Part shown: piece by piece, positions 1-8,054 of the stretch
How positions within the stretch are numbered: the first letter of the stretch is position 1
How the letters are laid out: the number at the start of each line of letters is the position of its first letter
Program-made: the position numbers and the translations under genes
Origin: Palleniella muris
Lineage (GTDB): Bacteria; Bacteroidota; Bacteroidia; Bacteroidales; Bacteroidaceae
Reading direction: 5' to 3'
Assembly (NCBI RefSeq): GCF_004792655.1
Contig: NZ_SRZC01000005.1
Location: forward strand, 62,001 to 126,000
Length of the DNA stretch: 64,000 bases
Notes under the pieces: model-generated
What the model saw: the letters and a program-made list of their open reading frames with translations, nothing else
Database searches by the model: none
Told to the model about the DNA's origin: nothing

Positions 1-1710
1 CGCCGTTCCGAGTGTCAGCACGATACCTGCAATACCTGGCATTGTCAATGCAGACTGGAAGGATGCGAGGATACCTCCTGTGAAGAAGAGGTTGATGATG
101 AGGGCTCCGTCAGCCATTGCGCCTGGGATGAAGCCGTACATCATAATCATATACGCGCAGAGGAGCACGAATGCGATGACGAATGATGTCAGACCCTGCT
201 GGATTGACTGTGCACCGAGTGTAGGACCTACGACCTCTTCCTGTACGATACGTGCAGGAGCAGGCATACGACCGGACTTGAGTGTGTTTGCCAAGTCCTT
301 TGTATCCTCGATAGTGAAGCTGCCGGAAATCTGTGAGTCGCCGCCGGCAATCTCGCCGTTCACGCGTGGAGCGGAGTACACAACGCCGTCAAGCACGATA
401 GCGACAGCCTTGCCTACGTTAGCCTTTGTGAGCTGTGCCCACAGGCGTGCGCCCTCAGAGTTCATCTGCATTGACACACATGGGCGTCCGTACTGGTCGA
501 AATCGTCCTTTGCATCAACAATGACGTCACCCTCAAGCGGTGCGCGTCCGTTGGACGTTGTGACCTTCAGGGCGTGGAGCTCATAGATGTTCTTAGCCTG
601 AATGCCGTCAGCAGGTTTCGCAGACCAAAGGAGTTTCACGTCGGAAGGGATAATCTGCTTTGCCTCAGGAGAGTTGAGGAGCTGTGCGATGTATGCTGTA
701 TCACGTGCGTTTGCGTAACCGACAACAGAGAGGCTCTGGCCTCCTGTTGGCTGGAAGACAGCGAAGAGAGGGTTCTTTTTCTTGGCCTCAGCGATGAGTT
801 TGTCAGTGTTCTTTGCGCTGTTTGCCGCCACTCCCGCATCAGCCTTTGCCTCGTTCTTCTTCAACTGGAACTTAGGCTGAGCCTCAGGAGCCTTTGTTGT
901 GTCCTCGGCAACCTCTGCCTTGGCAACAACTTCCTTGGTTGCTGTTGTGTCGGCAGCAGTCTCGCCATTGGCGATACGCTGGTCAAGCTGCTGGAGGTAA
1001 GGAAGGACTTCTGCTGCGTTGTATGTCTCCCAGAACTCAAGGTTTGCAGAACCCTGGAGGAGTTTGCGGACACGCTCCGGCTCACGCACACCCGGCATCT
1101 CGACCATGATACGTCCGTCCTGGCCTTCAAGTTTCTGGATGTTAGGCTGTACGACACCGAACTTGTCGATACGGTTGCGCACAACGTTGAATGAGTTGTC
1201 TATGGCAGACTGCACTTCCGCACGGAGTGCGTTCTCAACCTCTGCGTCAGTAGACTGTGTGGAGACTTTGCCCTTCAGCTGCTGTGTGGCGAACACCTCT
1301 GCGAGGCGGTGGCCCGGAGCAGCCTTGTGGTAAGCGTTGATAAAGAGGGTGATGAAGTCCGACTGGCTTGTCTCCTCTTCTTTCTTTGCCTCTTCAAGGG
1401 CTTTTCTGTAGGCTGCGTCAGACTTGTGGTCGGCGAGCACGTCGATAACGTCAGGAACACTGATTTCGAGAATCACGTTCATACCACCCTTAAGGTCAAG
1501 ACCGAGACCGATTTGTGTCTCGAGACACTTCTGGTAGGTGTAGACGCCAAGGTACTTCACAGAGTCCTTGTAGTCCTGCTGGGCGATAGGGTCTTCTATC
1601 TCGCTTGCCTTGCCGTCATAGTAGCTTGTTGCCACCGAGAAGGAAAGGTAGAAGATACTTGCCAGAGTCAGAAGGACTGCTGTAACAATTACAATTCCTT
1701 TGTTTTGCAT
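1..1710 (-). CDS. secDF: Protein translocase SecDF, 5' part (truncated by window edge)
   Basis: Reading the minus strand from the ATG at 1708-1710 gives about 570 residues without a stop, running off the left edge. The protein starts with one hydrophobic helix, followed by the SecD hallmark GLGLDLKGGMN around residue 70. Further on are the periplasmic P1 motif NRIDKFGVVQPNIQ, the stretch MPGVREPERVRKLLQG, and near the end the start of the membrane region (SGRMPAPARIVQEE, then GPTLGAQSI). SecD/SecF use the proton gradient to help pull preproteins across the inner membrane. In Bacteroidetes the two subunits are usually one fused polypeptide of about 1000 residues; the SecF half would lie outside the window, so the fusion is inferred. 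An acidic/Ala-Lys insertion of about 60 residues sits inside the P1 region. A TAACTTTG -7-like box lies at 1810-1817 upstream, without a clear -33 partner. Confidence 0.95.
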   Translation of the reverse strand, partial: MQNKGIVIVTAVLLTLASIFYLSFSVATSYYDGKASEIEDPIAQQDYKDSVKYLGVYTYQKCLETQIGLGLDLKGGMNVILEISVPDVIDVLADHKSDAAYRKALEEAKKEEETSQSDFITLFINAYHKAAPGHRLAEVFATQQLKGKVSTQSTDAEVENALRAEVQSAIDNSFNVVRNRIDKFGVVQPNIQKLEGQDGRIMVEMPGVREPERVRKLLQGSANLEFWETYNAAEVLPYLQQLDQRIANGETAADTTATKEVVAKAEVAEDTTKAPEAQPKFQLKKNEAKADAGVAANSAKNTDKLIAEAKKKNPLFAVFQPTGGQSLSVVGYANARDTAYIAQLLNSPEAKQIIPSDVKLLWSAKPADGIQAKNIYELHALKVTTSNGRAPLEGDVIVDAKDDFDQYGRPCVSMQMNSEGARLWAQLTKANVGKAVAIVLDGVVYSAPRVNGEIAGGDSQISGSFTIEDTKDLANTLKSGRMPAPARIVQEEVVGPTLGAQSIQQGLTSFVIAFVLLCAYMIMMYGFIPGAMADGALIINLFFTGGILASFQSALTMPGIAGIVLTLGTA

Positions 1711-1948
1711 TTTTTTATTTATTTTTTGTTATTTATTTTCGTGCTTGCCATGTATGCATGTGTCCCTGTTAAGGTATGGAGCCAATGGGGGCTATACACA
1801 ATACGCGTGCAAAGTTAATTAATTTTATCCAAATAAAAGAAAAAAGTCGGTTATTTTTTCAAAAACGTGGCAAAACCTGTGTCTTGTCGGCAACAATTGC
1901 ATGGTTCGTGGCATTTCAAAGGCACTTGTCTACCGGCATGGCTGCCAG

Positions 1949-2004
1949 AAAAACAATGCCGTACATGTGGGACAAACCTTCTTTTCCCCTCATGTACGGC
2001 ATTG
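1949..2004 (-). terminator. Rho-independent terminator after the EEP-family gene
   Basis: A perfect 14-bp inverted repeat (1954-1967 with 1991-2004) is followed on the minus strand by a T-rich run (complement of 1949-1953). It begins 3 bp after the stop codon of the minus-strand gene ending at 2007 and separates that operon from secDF. Confidence 0.8.
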
Positions 2005-2006
2005 CA

Positions 2007-3089
2007 CTATTTGCCTGAACCTTTCAGTTTTATGTGGCTGAAGATAGGATAATGGTCGGAATGCTTGACGGAATTATCCACCACACAGTCGTATATGTCC
2101 CAATGGTCATTGCACATTATATTATCTATGCGCACATGCATGGAATAGTAATGCATGGAGAAACCTGCCCAATGCCCCGTCTCACGGTAACAGTCGTTAA
2201 GGTTCTTCGCTATGGTGTTGTGCACGTAAGACAGCGGATGGTCATTGATGTCTCCACAGAAGATGACCGGTATGTCACGGTTCTCCCGCACATAGCTGTC
2301 AATCACCCTTGCCTGGGCTGCCCTTTTCGCAGCCGAATGGGCAAGTTTGGAGAGCAAATCCTTGGAGTCCTCTTTAATCCCCTTTCGGTTTGTGCCGCCG
2401 TGAACCATTTTGCTGAACTTGTTCTTGTCCTCCACGGAGAAGCCAACAGTCTCAAGATGCGCATTGATGACCTTCACTTCCCGATTGCCTATCTCAACAG
2501 TGAAAACCCCGGCAAGGTTGTTTTCCGACACGATTGGCAGCATTTCCTTCGCCTTTATCGGGAATTTGCTGTACATGGCGATGGTGCTGCTTCCGCTGGA
2601 ACCGTTATTCATGGAGTCATGGTACGGATACTCGCGGCGCATCTCCTGCCACAAGGAGTCCTGTCCGGGGACATCGGAGAACTCCTGTATGCACACGATG
2701 TCCGCTCCCGACCGGGCCATGTATTCGAGTATAGGGTTCGGTTCATCCTCCGGAATGTTTGTCTTGTTGAAATTGAAGACGTTGAACGACAGCACTTTTA
2801 TGGCGTCCTCCGGCACTTCCTTGTACATGTTCAAAGGGAAATACGTCATCACCGGCGAATAGGAAAGCAGGAATCCCAATGCAGGGACATACACCTTCTG
2901 CCAGTCAACGAACAGCCATACCGCCACAAAGAGGGCGTTGGCAAGCAGGAACGCAGGGAATGCGAACCCGATAAGGTGGAGACGGTTGAACCTCTCCGGG
3001 TTGAGGTAGCCCGAGAATCCTGTCGCAAGCAGCATTGCAATGACAATGATGTTGGCGACAAGAAGCATGTTTACTATTGTCATTTTCAT
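2007..3089 (-). CDS. Membrane-anchored endonuclease/exonuclease/phosphatase family protein
   Basis: About 360 residues. The N-terminus has three hydrophobic helices (roughly residues 3-20, 35-60, 62-85), followed by an EEP-fold domain (Mg-dependent phosphodiesterase/nuclease superfamily). Motifs visible are VLSFNVFNF, the Glu motif DIVCIQEFSD, VINAHLETV, FCGDINDHP and the C-terminal SDHYPIFSHI. These match the catalytic Asn, Glu, His, Asp-x-Asn and Asp-His set. The substrate cannot be told from sequence; membrane-anchored Bacteroidetes members may act on phospholipid or nucleic acid phosphodiesters. I chose the ATG at 3089 because the longer frame would start inside the rhomboid gene and add an uncharged, non-conserved leader. 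It is co-transcribed with the rhomboid gene (44-bp gap) and ends at a terminator. Confidence 0.9.
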   Translation of the reverse strand: MKMTIVNMLLVANIIVIAMLLATGFSGYLNPERFNRLHLIGFAFPAFLLANALFVAVWLFVDWQKVYVPALGFLLSYSPVMTYFPLNMYKEVPEDAIKVLSFNVFNFNKTNIPEDEPNPILEYMARSGADIVCIQEFSDVPGQDSLWQEMRREYPYHDSMNNGSSGSSTIAMYSKFPIKAKEMLPIVSENNLAGVFTVEIGNREVKVINAHLETVGFSVEDKNKFSKMVHGGTNRKGIKEDSKDLLSKLAHSAAKRAAQARVIDSYVRENRDIPVIFCGDINDHPLSYVHNTIAKNLNDCYRETGHWAGFSMHYYSMHVRIDNIMCNDHWDIYDCVVDNSVKHSDHYPIFSHIKLKGSGK

Positions 3090-3132
3090 GTCTCTATCCT
3101 GAAAAATCTGTTTTTCCTGTATTCCGGCAGCG

Positions 3133-4038
3133 TCATTTCCTGTCGAAAAGTTTCTTGCGCTCCTCCGTCGTAAGGGAGTCATAGCCCGAACGCTTTATCT
3201 TGTCGAGTATGCGGTCTATCTCCGCCTGACGCCTGCGCTCCTCGTCATTCTTGTCCTTCGGAGTATCCTTGCGTGAGTCGTTCTCTTTCATTTTCGAGAA
3301 GAATCCCTTGACTTTGTCGAAGAAACCGTCATTGTCCCTTATTTCATATCCGTCCCATCCCTGGAAGCGGTATTGCCTGTTGTACCGGTTCTTCCAATAG
3401 AGTATGATGAAATAGCCTATCACCATGCCTCCGAGGTGTGCCACATGAGCCACATTGTCGTTGGAAGTGCCAAGCGCGGAGAACAGCTCTATCGCAGCAT
3501 ATATGCAGACAAACCATTTTCCCTTGATAGGGACAGGCAGAGGGAAGATGAAGATCCGCTCCTCAGGGTATGTCATTCCGAATCCGAGGAGTATGCCGTA
3601 GACAGCCCCCGAGAAGCCCACTGTGGTCCAGTTGTTCAGGAATTCCCCCATAGGCATTATCATTCCGCCGATGTTGACACTGTCATAGGCGGCAAAGCCC
3701 TCCACGGCATACGAGACAAACTGTGCACATTCCTGGAACAATCCCGCACCGATTCCGCATGCAAGGGTGTAGAAAAGGAAACGGTTCTGTCCCCATGCGT
3801 TCTCCACAGTGCATCCGAACATCCACAACGCGAACATGTTGAAGAATAGATGGGTGATATTCGCATGCATGAACATATACGTAAACAGCTGGTAAATAGC
3901 GAAATCCTCCGCCATGACGAAGTGCAGTCCGAAGATGTCATTAAGGTCTATGCCCCTTGAACCCATGACAAGACTGGCAAGAAATGCCAGTACGTTGATG
4001 ATGAGGAGATTCTTTGTGATAGGTGGTATCTGTCGCAT
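3133..4038 (-). CDS. Rhomboid family intramembrane serine protease
   Basis: About 301 residues with six or more membrane helices. The catalytic Ser is in GFSGAVYG (Ser143 counted from the chosen start) and the catalytic His in HVAHLGG (His201). The conserved HANITHLFFNMFALW block in the first loop/TM2 is also present. Rhomboids cut transmembrane substrates within the inner membrane. The last 75 residues form a charged, Lys/Glu-rich cytoplasmic tail (DSRKDTPKDKNDEERRRQ) typical of Bacteroidetes members. The ATG at 4038 is preferred over an upstream ATG at 4131, which would add 31 basic residues before the first helix. It is the first gene of a two-gene unit with the EEP-family gene. Confidence 0.93.
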   Translation of the reverse strand: MRQIPPITKNLLIINVLAFLASLVMGSRGIDLNDIFGLHFVMAEDFAIYQLFTYMFMHANITHLFFNMFALWMFGCTVENAWGQNRFLFYTLACGIGAGLFQECAQFVSYAVEGFAAYDSVNIGGMIMPMGEFLNNWTTVGFSGAVYGILLGFGMTYPEERIFIFPLPVPIKGKWFVCIYAAIELFSALGTSNDNVAHVAHLGGMVIGYFIILYWKNRYNRQYRFQGWDGYEIRDNDGFFDKVKGFFSKMKENDSRKDTPKDKNDEERRRQAEIDRILDKIKRSGYDSLTTEERKKLFDRK

Positions 4039-4283
4039 GTTTTTCTGTTTTTTTGCTATTAATGTTGTTATCTTGGTTTTCCTGCCGCCTGTTTTTTGCT
4101 TCAAAATGCGTTTTTTTGCCACAAGCGGCACAGTCTGAGAACATTCCGGAAGAGCGGAGCATTAACATTCCTGTCTTTTTCTTTATTCGGGCGCAAAAGT
4201 ACAAAAAAAAGAGCGAAAAGCCGTAAAAACAGCCCGAAAAGCTTTTTTTTTCGTTGATTTTAATAACTTTTTTGACAAATTTG

Positions 4284-4314
4284 TTTGTTTTCTGAAACTA
4301 AAATACTAAATTTG
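4284..4314 (+). promoter_or_regulatory. Bacteroidetes-type promoter of the HU gene
   Basis: TTTG at 4284-4287, 19 nt spacer, TAAATTTG at 4307-4314. This is an exact match to the primary sigma consensus of Bacteroides (TTTG, N19-21, TAnnTTTG). The start codon is at 4396, giving a leader of about 75 nt. Confidence 0.85.
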
Positions 4315-4395
4315 CCGAATATTTTTGTCGCAAACCCCTATTTTACTTGTGTTTAAGCGATAAAGGACAGTATTAATTTAAATAAATAGCAAATT

Positions 4396-4665
4396 ATGAA
4401 CAAGACAGAATTGGTTGAGAAGGTTGCAGCAGCTGCAGGTCTCACAAAGGCAGATTCAAAGAAGGCACTTGATGCTACTCTCGACGCTATCAAGGAGGCT
4501 CTCGCGGCAAATGACAAGGTTGCTCTCGTAGGTTTCGGAACATTCTCTGTTAACGAGCGTCCTGCTCGTGAGGGAATCAACCCTGCAACAAAGGAGAAAA
4601 TCACTATTGCTGCCAAGAAGGTTGCAAAGTTCAAGGCTGGCGCAGAGCTCAACGCTGCTCTCTAA
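4396..4665 (+). CDS. HU family DNA-binding protein
   Basis: 89 residues, the normal HU length. It starts MNKTELVEKVAAAAGLTKAD and carries the HU signature around GFGTFSVNERPAREGINPATKEKI, the beta-arm that inserts into the minor groove, with the expected conserved Arg and the intercalating Pro (INPAT). HU bends and compacts nucleoid DNA as a dimer. It is a single-gene unit with a perfect-consensus promoter and its own terminator; codon use (GCT, CTC, AAG, GTT) suggests high expression. Bacteroidetes genomes encode several HU paralogues, so a specific gene symbol is not assigned. Confidence 0.97.
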   Translation: MNKTELVEKVAAAAGLTKADSKKALDATLDAIKEALAANDKVALVGFGTFSVNERPAREGINPATKEKITIAAKKVAKFKAGAELNAAL

Positions 4666-4697
4666 TCCTTGGATTTTATCAATACAAGAGATAAATG

Positions 4698-4735
4698 CAA
4701 AGGCACTGTCCCATATCCTGGGGCAGTGCCTTTTG
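4698..4735 (+). terminator. Rho-independent terminator of the HU gene
   Basis: Stem AAGGCACTG-CCC pairing with GGG-CAGTGCCTT (about 4699-4712 with 4720-4732, one mismatch), followed by TTTT. It starts 33 bp after the HU stop. Confidence 0.85.
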
Positions 4736-4911
4736 CTTCATAATGAAGGCTTTGCGCCTGTCATGAACGGAACAAACATGTTGCTCTTTTTACGTTTTTA
4801 ATGGGATCTTGTGTGAGGCACCGCCTCGCAGTGCATTATCATTTGCATCCTTCTCCGTTGAATAGTCAGGCTTCTTGACTAAAAAGCATGAATCCTACAA
4901 CAAATTCGGGA

Positions 4912-5607
4912 TTATCGACAAGGTTCTACATGTATGTTGATGAAAGCATCAGCACCCAAAATTATGCGTATGCGTTCTTCCAACAGCTTTGTCGATTCAT
5001 GCGACTTGGCTACGGTCACGCTGCCATCCATTCTTACATGCACGTCCACTGCACTGCGGTTTCCTATCTTTCGTGTACGCAAGTTGTGTGGCTCGCTCAC
5101 TCCAGGAACTGATGTCAGTGTCCGTTCAATTTCTTGTTCCACTTCTTCCGGCAGGGATTTCTCCATCAGTTCTTCAGTGCAAGGCACCACCAGTTTGTAT
5201 GCCACCTTCATTATAAAGAAACTCACCACAACTGCCGCCAATGGGGCAAGCACATGCCATTGCGGTCCCAACAGGATAGCTCCTCCGATGCCCAATGCTG
5301 TCCCGATGGACGAGAAAGCATCGCTCCGGTGATGCCAAGCATTTGCCACCACAGCTTTTGAATCCACCCGTCTGCCCACAAATGCTGTGTATTGATAAAG
5401 TATCTCTTTGATGACAATAGACAGGATAGCCGCCCAAAGTGCCAACATACCAGGTTCTTCCAATGGCTTTCCCTGCAAATAATCCCGGACAGATGTTGCT
5501 CCGTTCCAAAGAATACCAAGTCCCACACCGAATAAGATATATGATACATGGATTTTAATTATTTTTAATGTGTTCCTTCGCATAAATCTCCGAACGGAAT
5601 GCCCCAC
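4912..5607 (-). pseudogene. N-terminally truncated cation diffusion facilitator (CDF) metal transporter
   Basis: The 231-residue frame begins at a GTG and matches a CDF transporter from the third membrane helix onward. It has GILWNGATSVRDYL (end of TM3), the TM5 metal-site motif NAWHHRSDAFSS (HxxxD), and a C-terminal cytoplasmic domain with VDVHVRMDG. Full-length CDF proteins are about 300 residues, and TM1-TM2 carries the other half of the transport metal site (a second D-x3-D or H-x3-D motif). That part is absent: the frame is closed by TAA at 5617-5619, and only about 100 bp separate it from the promoter of the next gene. I read this as a 5'-deleted, probably non-transporting remnant. A soluble metal-binding product from the retained C-terminal domain cannot be excluded. 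Confidence 0.75.
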
Positions 5608-5693
5608 TGACGTACATTATTTATATAAGTCTCTGATGATGAGGTCATGCAAACTCATGCCACATAGTACTTTTTTGAGATTTTCTTTCCTTT

Positions 5694-5728
5694 TTTGCAG
5701 GATAATTCATAATTTTTCATTACCTTTG
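5694..5728 (+). promoter_or_regulatory. Probable promoter of the BKACE-MFS-kinase operon
   Basis: TTTG at 5694-5697 and TACCTTTG at 5721-5728. The 23-nt spacer is slightly longer than the usual 19-21. The first gene starts at 5803. Confidence 0.55.
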
Positions 5729-5802
5729 CCACCACTAACTTACAAGGGGAAAAAGATAATGGCATCCCTGAATCAATAACCTACAACCACTAACCTAAAA
5801 AC

Positions 5803-6648
5803 ATGAGAAAAATCATCGTTACCGTCGCCCCGGTATGCCATGTGGGCAAGGAAATCCCATCAGAGTGCAAGAATCCGCTGACACCGGAGGAGATTACGGA
5901 GGACGTCGTCAACTGCTACAAGGCAGGGGCGTGCCAGGTGCATCTGCACACACGCGACCTCGAAGGCAACCCTACGTTCGAGCTTGACGTGTTCTCCAAG
6001 ACCATAGGCATGATTCGCGAGCAGGCTCCGGACATCATCATCCAAGGCTCCACGGGAGGACTCTCCACGCTTTCCCTCGAGCAGCGCTGCGTGAGCCTTA
6101 ACGTTCCGGAGGTGGAAATCGCGTCCCTGAACATGGGTTCCGTGAACTTCGGCGAGACGGTCTATGTCAACACCAACCCTGACCTGCGCTATTGGGCTCA
6201 GCGTCAGAAGGATGCCGGCGTGGTTCCTGAAATGGAACTGTTCGACCTTTCGCACGTGGAATGCTGCTCACGCCTTGCCGACGAGGGAGTGATACGCCGC
6301 CCTCTACACTATAATTTCTGTGTCGGACCGGGTGCAAGCAGCAACCTTTCTGCCACAGGACGCAACCTTGCGCTGCTCAATGCGCTGACAGAACCGGGCT
6401 CATCATGGGGCATAAACCACGACTCCATGAAGGATTTCTCAATGCTTGCCTGTGCCATAGGCATGGGAGCAAACGCCGTGCGCGTAGGCTTCGAGGACAG
6501 TTTCTACTATGCACCGGGACAGCGTGCGCACACAAACGCCGAACTTGTAGAGCGACTTGTGCAGCTAATCCGCCTCATGGGCTGTGAGCCGGCTACTCCG
6601 GCAGAGGCGCGCGAGATGCTGGAAATTGGCACTTACTGGAACAAATAA
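5803..6648 (+). CDS. BKACE (DUF849) beta-keto acid cleavage family protein
   Basis: 281 residues, the usual length of the beta-keto acid cleavage enzyme family, a TIM barrel. These enzymes condense a beta-keto acid with acetyl-CoA and split it into acetoacetate and a new CoA ester, using a zinc ion. The zinc-binding HxH pair is seen at VHLHTRD (His47, His49), and the C-terminal active-site block RVGFEDSFYY supplies the conserved Arg, Glu and Asp. The conserved STGG (residues about 82-85) is also present. The substrate class within BKACE cannot be assigned from sequence. It is the first gene of an operon with an MFS transporter and a four-carbon acid sugar kinase, so the substrate may be an imported sugar-acid-derived keto acid; this is inference. 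Confidence 0.92.
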   Translation: MRKIIVTVAPVCHVGKEIPSECKNPLTPEEITEDVVNCYKAGACQVHLHTRDLEGNPTFELDVFSKTIGMIREQAPDIIIQGSTGGLSTLSLEQRCVSLNVPEVEIASLNMGSVNFGETVYVNTNPDLRYWAQRQKDAGVVPEMELFDLSHVECCSRLADEGVIRRPLHYNFCVGPGASSNLSATGRNLALLNALTEPGSSWGINHDSMKDFSMLACAIGMGANAVRVGFEDSFYYAPGQRAHTNAELVERLVQLIRLMGCEPATPAEAREMLEIGTYWNK

Positions 6649-6671
6649 CTCAACTTGGCATAAAAATTTGG

Positions 6672-6732
6672 GTCAATATTGTCAGTAATGTCAATACTGT
6701 CAATTCAGTAATGACAATATTGTCAATAATGA
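6672..6732 (+). repeat. 9-bp-period self-complementary spacer array (copy 1)
   Basis: Within the 125-bp gap between the BKACE and MFS genes lie about seven 9-mers: GTCAATATT, GTCAGTAAT, GTCAATACT, GTCAATTCA, then units in inverted sense containing ATGACAATA. The left arm GTCAATATTGTCA can pair with TGACAATATTGTC (11 of 13 positions) to make a hairpin. Sister arrays are at 11471 and 35608. Confidence 0.8.
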
Positions 6733-6773
6733 CGTTTATTCCCTTTTTCCAAAAAAAGCAACAATCTTGAGTT

Positions 6774-8054
6774 ATGAGCAAGAAAAACATCATCTTGGTG
6801 CTCCTTGTAGTGCTGAGCGTTATAACATTCCTTGACCGCACATGCATCACTTTCGCCTCCATGGAAATCAAGGAGGACCTCGGCATAGACCAGAGCGGCT
6901 GGGGCTGGGTGATGAGCATCTTCACCCTCTCCTACGGCCTTATGCAGATACCGCTGGGTGCCCTTGGCGACAAAGTCGGTCACCGTTGGGTACTGGCACT
7001 GATAGTCCTCTGGTGGTCATTGTTCACCGGTTTCACCGGCATGGCAGGCGGACTGATGTCCATGCTCGCCATACGCTTCTGCTTCGGCATAGGCGAGGCG
7101 GGCGCATCGCCATGCTCCACGAGTGTCATAAGCCGCTGGTTTGAGAAAGAAAAGGTGGGCAAGGCGCAGGGCTTCGTATGGGCAGCGACACGCCTCGGAG
7201 GAGCAGCCGCGCCGTTCCTTGTCATCCCTCTTGTGGCAAACCAAGGCTGGCGATTCTCGTTCTATCTGCTCGGAGGCATCGGAGCAATATGGGCGCTGGT
7301 GTGGATTTACACCTACCGCGACAAGACTCATCCCCACCGCACCGTCCGTGAGCGTCTGCATCAGGCAAACGAGAAGGTGCATGTCGGTGCGGAACAGGCG
7401 AAACAGGCAAAGAACATCATAAAGGAGAAGCGCAAGGACATCCCTTGGCGCGACATCGCTTCCCACCGCCAGTTCTGGATAATCTGCGGCATGTACTTCT
7501 TCTACGCCTTCGGATCGTGGTTCTTTTTCACATGGTTCCCTGAGTTCATGAAGCAGGGACGCGGCTTCGCTGCCGAGGAATTGAAATATGCTGTGGCTAT
7601 ACCTTTCATAATGAGCATGTTCGGCAACATCGCCGGCGGTTACCTTACGGACAGGCTTACGGCACGTTTTGGCATAAAGGTGGGCAGGAAAGCCCTTGGC
7701 ACAGTGTGCCTTGCGGTGTCTGCCGTGTGCATGGTTCTCGCCGCGTTCATACCGGGGAAGGTGGCTGTGTTTGTGTTCCTGTCACTCTGTTTCGGCATTT
7801 TCGACCTCATGCTCCCGTCGGCATGGGCACTGTGCATTGACCTCGGCAAGCATTATGCAGGCTTTGTCTCGGGAGCGATGAACACTTTCGGCAACCTCGG
7901 AGGCTTCTGCTGCTCGCTGATGTTCGGCTATCTGCTGAAATCCACAGGCAACTACAATCTGCCGTTGTACATGATTGCCGCGATGCTTCTGCTGAGTGCG
8001 ACACTCTTTGCATTCATAAACCCTTCAAAACCAATAGTCACGGAAGATGAATAA
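6774..8054 (+). CDS. MFS transporter (anion:cation symporter-like)
   Basis: 426 residues with about 12 predicted membrane helices and a central charged loop (residues about 180-220). Features are an N-terminal LDRTCITFAS helix, the loop 2-3 motif GALGDKVGHRWVL (MFS motif A-like, G-x3-D-x-x-G) and a second copy GGYLTDRLTARFGIKVGRK after TM8. Overall it resembles the ACS branch that imports sugar acids such as glucarate, galactonate and tartrate. The exact ligand is unknown. It lies between the BKACE and kinase genes and overlaps the kinase start by 8 bp, so translation is probably coupled. The most economical reading is that it imports the substrate of this operon. Confidence 0.9.
   Translation: MSKKNIILVLLVVLSVITFLDRTCITFASMEIKEDLGIDQSGWGWVMSIFTLSYGLMQIPLGALGDKVGHRWVLALIVLWWSLFTGFTGMAGGLMSMLAIRFCFGIGEAGASPCSTSVISRWFEKEKVGKAQGFVWAATRLGGAAAPFLVIPLVANQGWRFSFYLLGGIGAIWALVWIYTYRDKTHPHRTVRERLHQANEKVHVGAEQAKQAKNIIKEKRKDIPWRDIASHRQFWIICGMYFFYAFGSWFFFTWFPEFMKQGRGFAAEELKYAVAIPFIMSMFGNIAGGYLTDRLTARFGIKVGRKALGTVCLAVSAVCMVLAAFIPGKVAVFVFLSLCFGIFDLMLPSAWALCIDLGKHYAGFVSGAMNTFGNLGGFCCSLMFGYLLKSTGNYNLPLYMIAAMLLLSATLFAFINPSKPIVTEDE

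Noticed and set aside
574..1194. 206-codon plus-strand open frame opposite secDF
   Set aside because: It is antisense to clear SecD coding sequence, has a Cys/Leu-rich composition and no family signature.
2034..3173. 379-codon plus-strand frame opposite the EEP-family gene
   Set aside because: Shadow of the minus-strand gene, which has a complete set of EEP catalytic motifs; the antisense product is His/Val-rich and unlike any family.
6672..6732. Terminator after the BKACE gene
   Set aside because: It folds but has no T-run, and the next gene is co-directional with the same kind of array found in two other operon spacers.
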